From Candidatus Tectimicrobiota bacterium (GTDB lineage: Bacteria > JACPUC01): a DNA stretch of 64,000 nt. The notes beneath the pieces were generated by a model. That model had not been told where the DNA came from. It was given only the letters and a program-made list of their open reading frames with translations, and ran no database searches. The position numbers and the translations under genes are program-made. Below, one piece after another: positions 63,451 through 64,000 of this stretch. The stretch's first letter is position 1. Each line of letters opens with the position of its first letter. The stretch covers positions 159,711-223,710 of the forward strand of contig JACPUC010000011.1 in assembly GCA_016192455.1 (NCBI GenBank), given 5' to 3'.

Positions 63451-64000
63451 TCAGGTCATCGCCCTGCCCCTCTCTCTTGTCACCCCCGACCCCACCCAGC
63501 CGCGCAAGAAGTTCAGCCGCGAGCCCCTTGAGGGGCTTGCTGCCAGCATCTCCAGGGAGGGGCTGCTTCAGCCCATCACGGCCAGGCAGGACGGCAACCG
63601 TTTCATCATCGTCACCGGCGAGCGCCGCTACCGCGCCTCGTGCATCGCAAAGCCGGGGACCATCCGGGCGATCGTAGAGCCGGAACGCGACGCCGGCGAG
63701 GTGCTGCGCAAGCAGGTGTTGGAGAACATGGTCCGCGAGGACATGAACCCCATCGAGGAAGCGGAGGGGATGAAACGCCTGCTCGACGCCGGCTACTCGC
63801 TCGACGAGGTGGCCCGCACCGTTGGCAAGAAACCCGCCACCGTCGAACGGGACCTTGATCTGCTCAAGCTGGCCCCCGAGGTGCGGCACATGCTCACCGC
63901 GTCGCCTGAGCAGCGCATGGGCAAGAGGCTGGCCTACGAGCTGGTGAAGTTGAGCCACCAAGGCCAACGCGCCGTGCTGCGCAAGATCGGCGGCAAGCCA
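63404..64000 (+). CDS. ParB/Spo0J-family protein, 5' part
   Basis: Open from an ATG with AAGGAGA 7 bases upstream to the window end (199 codons). The ParB nuclease-like domain is clear: LVTPDPTQPRKKFSREPLEG, LAASISREGLLQPITARQDG, FIIVTGERRYRASCIA (box II) and ENMVREDMNPIEEAEGMKRL (box III), followed by an HTH (YSLDEVARTVGKKPATVERD). Such proteins act in plasmid or phage segregation or as CTP-dependent clamps and nucleases. The small upstream genes and the lack of a ParA nearby suggest a phage- or plasmid-type module rather than the chromosomal par locus. Confidence 0.9.
   Translation, partial: MPSYTYRNQVIPFEHDQVIALPLSLVTPDPTQPRKKFSREPLEGLAASISREGLLQPITARQDGNRFIIVTGERRYRASCIAKPGTIRAIVEPERDAGEVLRKQVLENMVREDMNPIEEAEGMKRLLDAGYSLDEVARTVGKKPATVERDLDLLKLAPEVRHMLTASPEQRMGKRLAYELVKLSHQGQRAVLRKIGGKP

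Overview
The window is high-GC bacterial chromosome with several AT-richer patches that look acquired. A secreted murein amidase, a TonB-independent-looking outer-membrane beta-barrel, an SLBB outer-membrane polysaccharide exporter, and Wzc/Wzt/Wzm homologues point to a Gram-negative-type (diderm) organism. The order amidase, GerMN protein, rph, rdgB recalls Desulfobacterota-like and uncultured high-GC lineages, but no phylum can be assigned from sequence reading alone.

Layout. (1) 0.2-3.9 kb, plus strand: housekeeping run of N-acetylmuramoyl-L-alanine amidase, GerMN-domain membrane protein, RNase PH, RdgB and tRNA-Pro(TGG). (2) 3.9-6.0 kb: a small AT-rich insert between the 3' part of tRNA-Pro and a degenerate copy of that 3' part. 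It carries one intact gene, whose C-terminus has the hallmarks of a DisA_N/DAC diadenylate cyclase domain. An MNT nucleotidyltransferase with a truncated HEPN partner follows. (3) 6.6-9.2 kb: thiolase-like protein lacking the usual nucleophilic Cys, DUF35 OB-fold/Zn-ribbon partner and enoyl-CoA hydratase. (4) 9.2-10.9 kb: mostly non-coding, with a frameshifted DUF3892 gene. (5) 10.9-57.1 kb, minus strand: a very large exopolysaccharide/surface locus. It has a multi-SLBB exporter, an outer-membrane barrel, three secreted proteins built from shared beta-sandwich modules (one of 1978 and one of 2602 residues), about nine glycosyltransferases, a Wzy-like polymerase, methyltransferases, sugar-nucleotide enzymes, an ABC exporter (Wzm/Wzt), a WecA-type initiating transferase fused to a CapD-type N-terminal region, and a Wzc-like co-polymerase/tyrosine kinase. 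(6) 57.4-64 kb: accessory DNA with a decayed IS630-like transposase, a resolvase/exonuclease gene-fragment fusion, a complete IS630-type IS with an apparent frameshift site, an HTH protein, and the start of a ParB-family gene cluster running off the window.

How the genes work together. WecA-type and glycosyltransferase genes would build a lipid-linked glycan. Wzy and Wzc would polymerise and control its length, or Wzm/Wzt would export it. The SLBB protein and barrel would form the outer-membrane route. The large modular proteins probably sit on, or bind, the resulting surface layer. Most genes from 26.7 to 39.2 kb overlap by 1-8 bases or are a few bases apart, indicating one operon.

Most unusual features. 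(a) The tRNA-Pro-bounded DAC insert. (b) A family of dispersed intergenic elements with three hairpins whose stems co-vary between copies; one copy supplies the only usable start codon of wzm and another forms the 3' end of the 1978-residue protein gene. (c) A 380-residue domain shared by the two giant surface proteins and tandemly amplified four-fold in one. (d) A carbamoyltransferase gene replaced internally by a WcaF-like acetyltransferase.
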